This document shows positions 20,001 to 21,594 of a stretch of 21,594 nucleotides of DNA, piece by piece. The notes under the pieces are model-generated. The model did no database searches. It was not told where the DNA came from and saw nothing but the letters and a program-made list of their open reading frames with translations. The stretch covers positions 1 to 21,594 of the forward strand of contig JBHJMP010001605.1 of NCBI GenBank assembly GCA_043381765.1, read 5' to 3'. This stretch comes from Collodictyon triciliatum (taxonomy: Eukaryota > CRuMs). Numbering within the stretch: position 1 is the stretch's first letter; each line of letters starts with the position of its first letter. The translations under genes were made by a program, and so were the position numbers.

Positions 20001-20304
20001 GACACTTTCTGACCCCAAGTCACTTTCGCCTTCGCACTCGTGGAAGAAAAGCCCTCTTGTTAGGACATCCTCTGTGTCCAACTTCAAGTCAAAAAGTCTC
20101 GAGCCTTCCCATGTATCATATCTGGAACATCACCCTGTCGGCGGCTCGCTGGAACGCCTCTTCTGGGAGTACTTTGAGGATTTACTGGCCCAGCTAATTC
20201 AACGTAAGTCATCGTCTTTGCATTTGAAATGCAAGAGGCAATCTGAGAATCACGAAAATAAGGAGAGCGTTTCAACCGAACAAGATTCTGAACGAACCCC
20301 ATAG
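17077..20304 (+). CDS. Ubiquitin-like-domain PI3/4-kinase of the PI4K-gamma type, eight exons
   Basis: Exons: 17077-17364, 17549-17702, 17914-18096, 18285-18487, 18700-18960, 19116-19373, 19497-19786, 19974-20304, about 655 residues. Residues 47-117 form a ubiquitin-like fold (GIPIETQRIYYGGKQLLNHS resembles ubiquitin GIPPDQQRLIFAGKQLEDG). The kinase domain has GTGGTYFYR, the nucleotide lysine in GVFKPTDEE (about K195), APNNPRGFVG, catalytic DRNDAN (about 317-322) and IDHGF (about 340-344), all as in plant PI4K-gamma proteins. Some plant members (UbDK-gamma) act as protein kinases rather than lipid kinases, so the substrate is open. The C-terminal 200 residues are Ser-rich with an acidic run (SDSESECESEYEEG), likely CK2 sites. 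Uncertain points: the exon 2 donor may be at 17666 instead (643 residues); a GCAG acceptor at 17057 allows an upstream exon; a GTAAGT at 20204 could end exon 8 early. Confidence 0.85.
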
Positions 20305-20497
20305 ACCAGTGTTATCTCCTTTGCTTTCACGCGCTTGATTTCTGGTGCTGTTGATATTCCAAACCTTCTCGATTTCTCTCGCCAAAATCACCAAAATCCT
20401 TTCAACAAAGAGAAAAGAATAATCCCAACAAAAAATTGTAGAAAACACCATAAAATTATGACAAATATGTAAAAAAAAAAAATAATAAAAAAGGGTT
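20305..20497. other. Tail-to-tail intergenic region of the kinase and SMN-like genes
   Basis: A 193-base AT-rich spacer between two convergent stop codons. It carries a plus-strand AATAAA at 20484-20489. No other element was recognised. Confidence 0.5.
20484..20489 (+). terminator. Candidate poly(A) signal of the PI4K-type gene
   Basis: AATAAA 180 bases after the kinase stop, followed at once by the convergent gene's end. The flanking sequence is A-rich, so a chance match is possible. Confidence 0.35.
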
Positions 20498-20502
20498 TTA
20501 TT
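20497..20502 (-). terminator. Candidate poly(A) signal overlapping the SMN-like stop codon
   Basis: On the minus strand GAA-TAA-AAC contains AATAAA, so the hexamer includes the stop codon itself. If used, the 3' UTR would be only about 10-30 bases. Confidence 0.3.
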
Positions 20503-21594
20503 CGGGTGTTTCCTCGCTTTGCTTTTCCTGTCGGATTTTCTCAGCATCAATTTTCTTCTGAAGCGACCTGATTTGTAGTTTTGATCAGAGGATTCACCAA
20601 ACATACGCGAAAAATGTAACCAGAACACGATATTGAGGGCGTAATTGTCATATAAGAACATATAGGAGTCAGCAATCCACTGAATCAATCGAAAGAAAAA
20701 AAATCCAAGCAGCTTCAATGTAAACGTTGCCGTACCCTGTATAAAATCCAGCATAATACCATGCAAGAAGCATCGATGATATGTGGGAGTCCTCAGTTTC
20801 TGGACATGTACAATATATTCGCAAATAGTTAAAATAAGGTATAATAATAATTCACACAGTTTCGATAATTCAATTCAAAGCTCAGCCACTTTTGTTTGTT
20901 AGATTCTCGTCTAGTTCTGCGAGATTGGCTGTGACCAGTAAGGCTTCGAATAAATCGCGACTTCTGACAAGGGCTAGATAATCAAATGTTTTCATACGAT
21001 ATGTTGACGCGTTTGGCAGCAGTTTGGGGGTTGTGTCATCTCCCAAGTCGGTAGGCTTTTCCGTGGGTGTCTTTGTTGTTGAGTGTTGCTTTGTGTGATG
21101 GTGCTTGCATGTCTGGTGTTTTTCCTGCGGTTTGAACGAAAGTAGTTTTAGAATGACGGGAAAAAGGATATATTTTCTTTTCCTGTTAGCATTTCTACCC
21201 TATTTCGCTGATCTTAAGATATATAAAACCTTGGAAAACTTGGATTTCGTTTTGTCTTTCTGTGATGGTTCACAGCTGGTGGTAGCAGGTGGTAGAACTA
21301 AAAAAAAAAAACGTGACATCGCACGATTAGAAATCATTCTCTTATTCCATGAAAGATAAGAGCTCAATTCAAATATATTCTGCGCAATACAATTTTCGGT
21401 ATCAATCAACAACTTGATTGAATGGGTAACCTGATGGCTCGTTCTGATACCAAGGATGTTGGGAGTACCCATACGATGTATTTTGGAATGAGGCATCAGC
21501 CGCGTCCCATTGTGCATATGAATTAGGTGTAGGATTTATCATCGACACAACTTGCTGCATCATCTGCCCAACCATGTGACCCATCATTTGGCCA
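20498..21594 (-). CDS. SMN-like protein with C-terminal YG box, 3' exons only (5' end beyond the right edge)
   Basis: Minus-strand exons, in order: 21594-21431 (partial), 21297-21230, 21124-20890, 20799-20736, 20567-20498. Phases match at every GT-AG junction and the frame ends at TAA 20500-20498. The fourth exon encodes ISSMLLAWYYAGFYTG, which fits the YG box of survival motor neuron proteins (human SMLISWYMSGYHTGYYMG), an oligomerisation helix needed for snRNP assembly. A charged tail follows (SLQKKIDAEKIRQEKQSEE). Upstream is a Met/Gln-rich stretch (GQMMGHMVGQMMQQ), a Tyr/Asn-rich linker and a Lys/Thr/His-rich linker. No Tudor domain is visible; it may lie off the edge or be absent, as in fission yeast Smn1. 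The weakest link is the first junction: the right-most exon is also open to a TGA at 21402 and might belong to another gene, with this one starting at the ATG at 21319. Confidence 0.65.

Noticed and set aside
20272-20766. 164-codon hydrophobic open frame on the minus strand (two apparent membrane segments).
   Set aside because: It lies largely over a 168-base intron (20568-20735) of the SMN-like gene. The frame that carries the YG box and ends at TAA 20498 splices across it with matching phases. A one-base frameshift in a T run was considered to join the hydrophobic part to the charged tail, but the intron explains it without any error.

Overview
This is a stretch of nuclear DNA from a eukaryote, most likely a free-living protist. 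Genes are cut by many short GT-AG introns (about 40 to 400 bases) with T-rich 3' ends. Intergenic DNA is AT-rich and full of simple repeats, and the protein families are eukaryotic: a nephrocystin-3-like NTPase, a ROCO GTPase, MPP6, a ubiquitin-like/PI4K-gamma-type kinase and an SMN YG-box protein. I cannot name the species. A rhizarian or amoebozoan is a guess from the mix of families and repeats. No tRNA, rRNA, CRISPR array or transposase was recognised.

Layout. (1) 1-393, minus: N-terminal part of a membrane protein running off the left edge. (2) 394-1575: intergenic, with a 480-base assembly gap. (3) 1576-9006, plus: a 29-exon gene for a protein of about 1,513 residues with DUF4062, NACHT NTPase, TPR repeats and a C-terminal array of Sel1-like repeats. 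Five consecutive TPR exons are each exactly 126 bases. (4) 9879-10852, plus: a five-exon gene for MPP6, an RNA-exosome cofactor. (5) 11302-15093, minus: an intronless gene for an LRR-Roc-COR (ROCO) protein of 1,263 residues without a kinase domain. (6) 15508-16859: an orphan exon-like segment and a nearly pure homopurine repeat of about 1 kb with a second gap. (7) 17077-20304, plus: an eight-exon gene for a ubiquitin-like-domain PI3/4-kinase of the PI4K-gamma type. (8) 20498-21594, minus: the 3' exons of a gene ending in an SMN-type YG box, running off the right edge.

The genes do not form a pathway. MPP6 and the SMN-like gene belong to RNA metabolism, and the kinase to lipid or ubiquitin-linked signalling. 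The NACHT and ROCO proteins are large signalling NTPases with repeat domains. The DUF4062-NACHT-TPR-Sel1 fusion and its one-exon-per-TPR-unit structure are the most unusual things here. All splice models were made by eye from reading frame, intron phase and family motifs, without transcript support.
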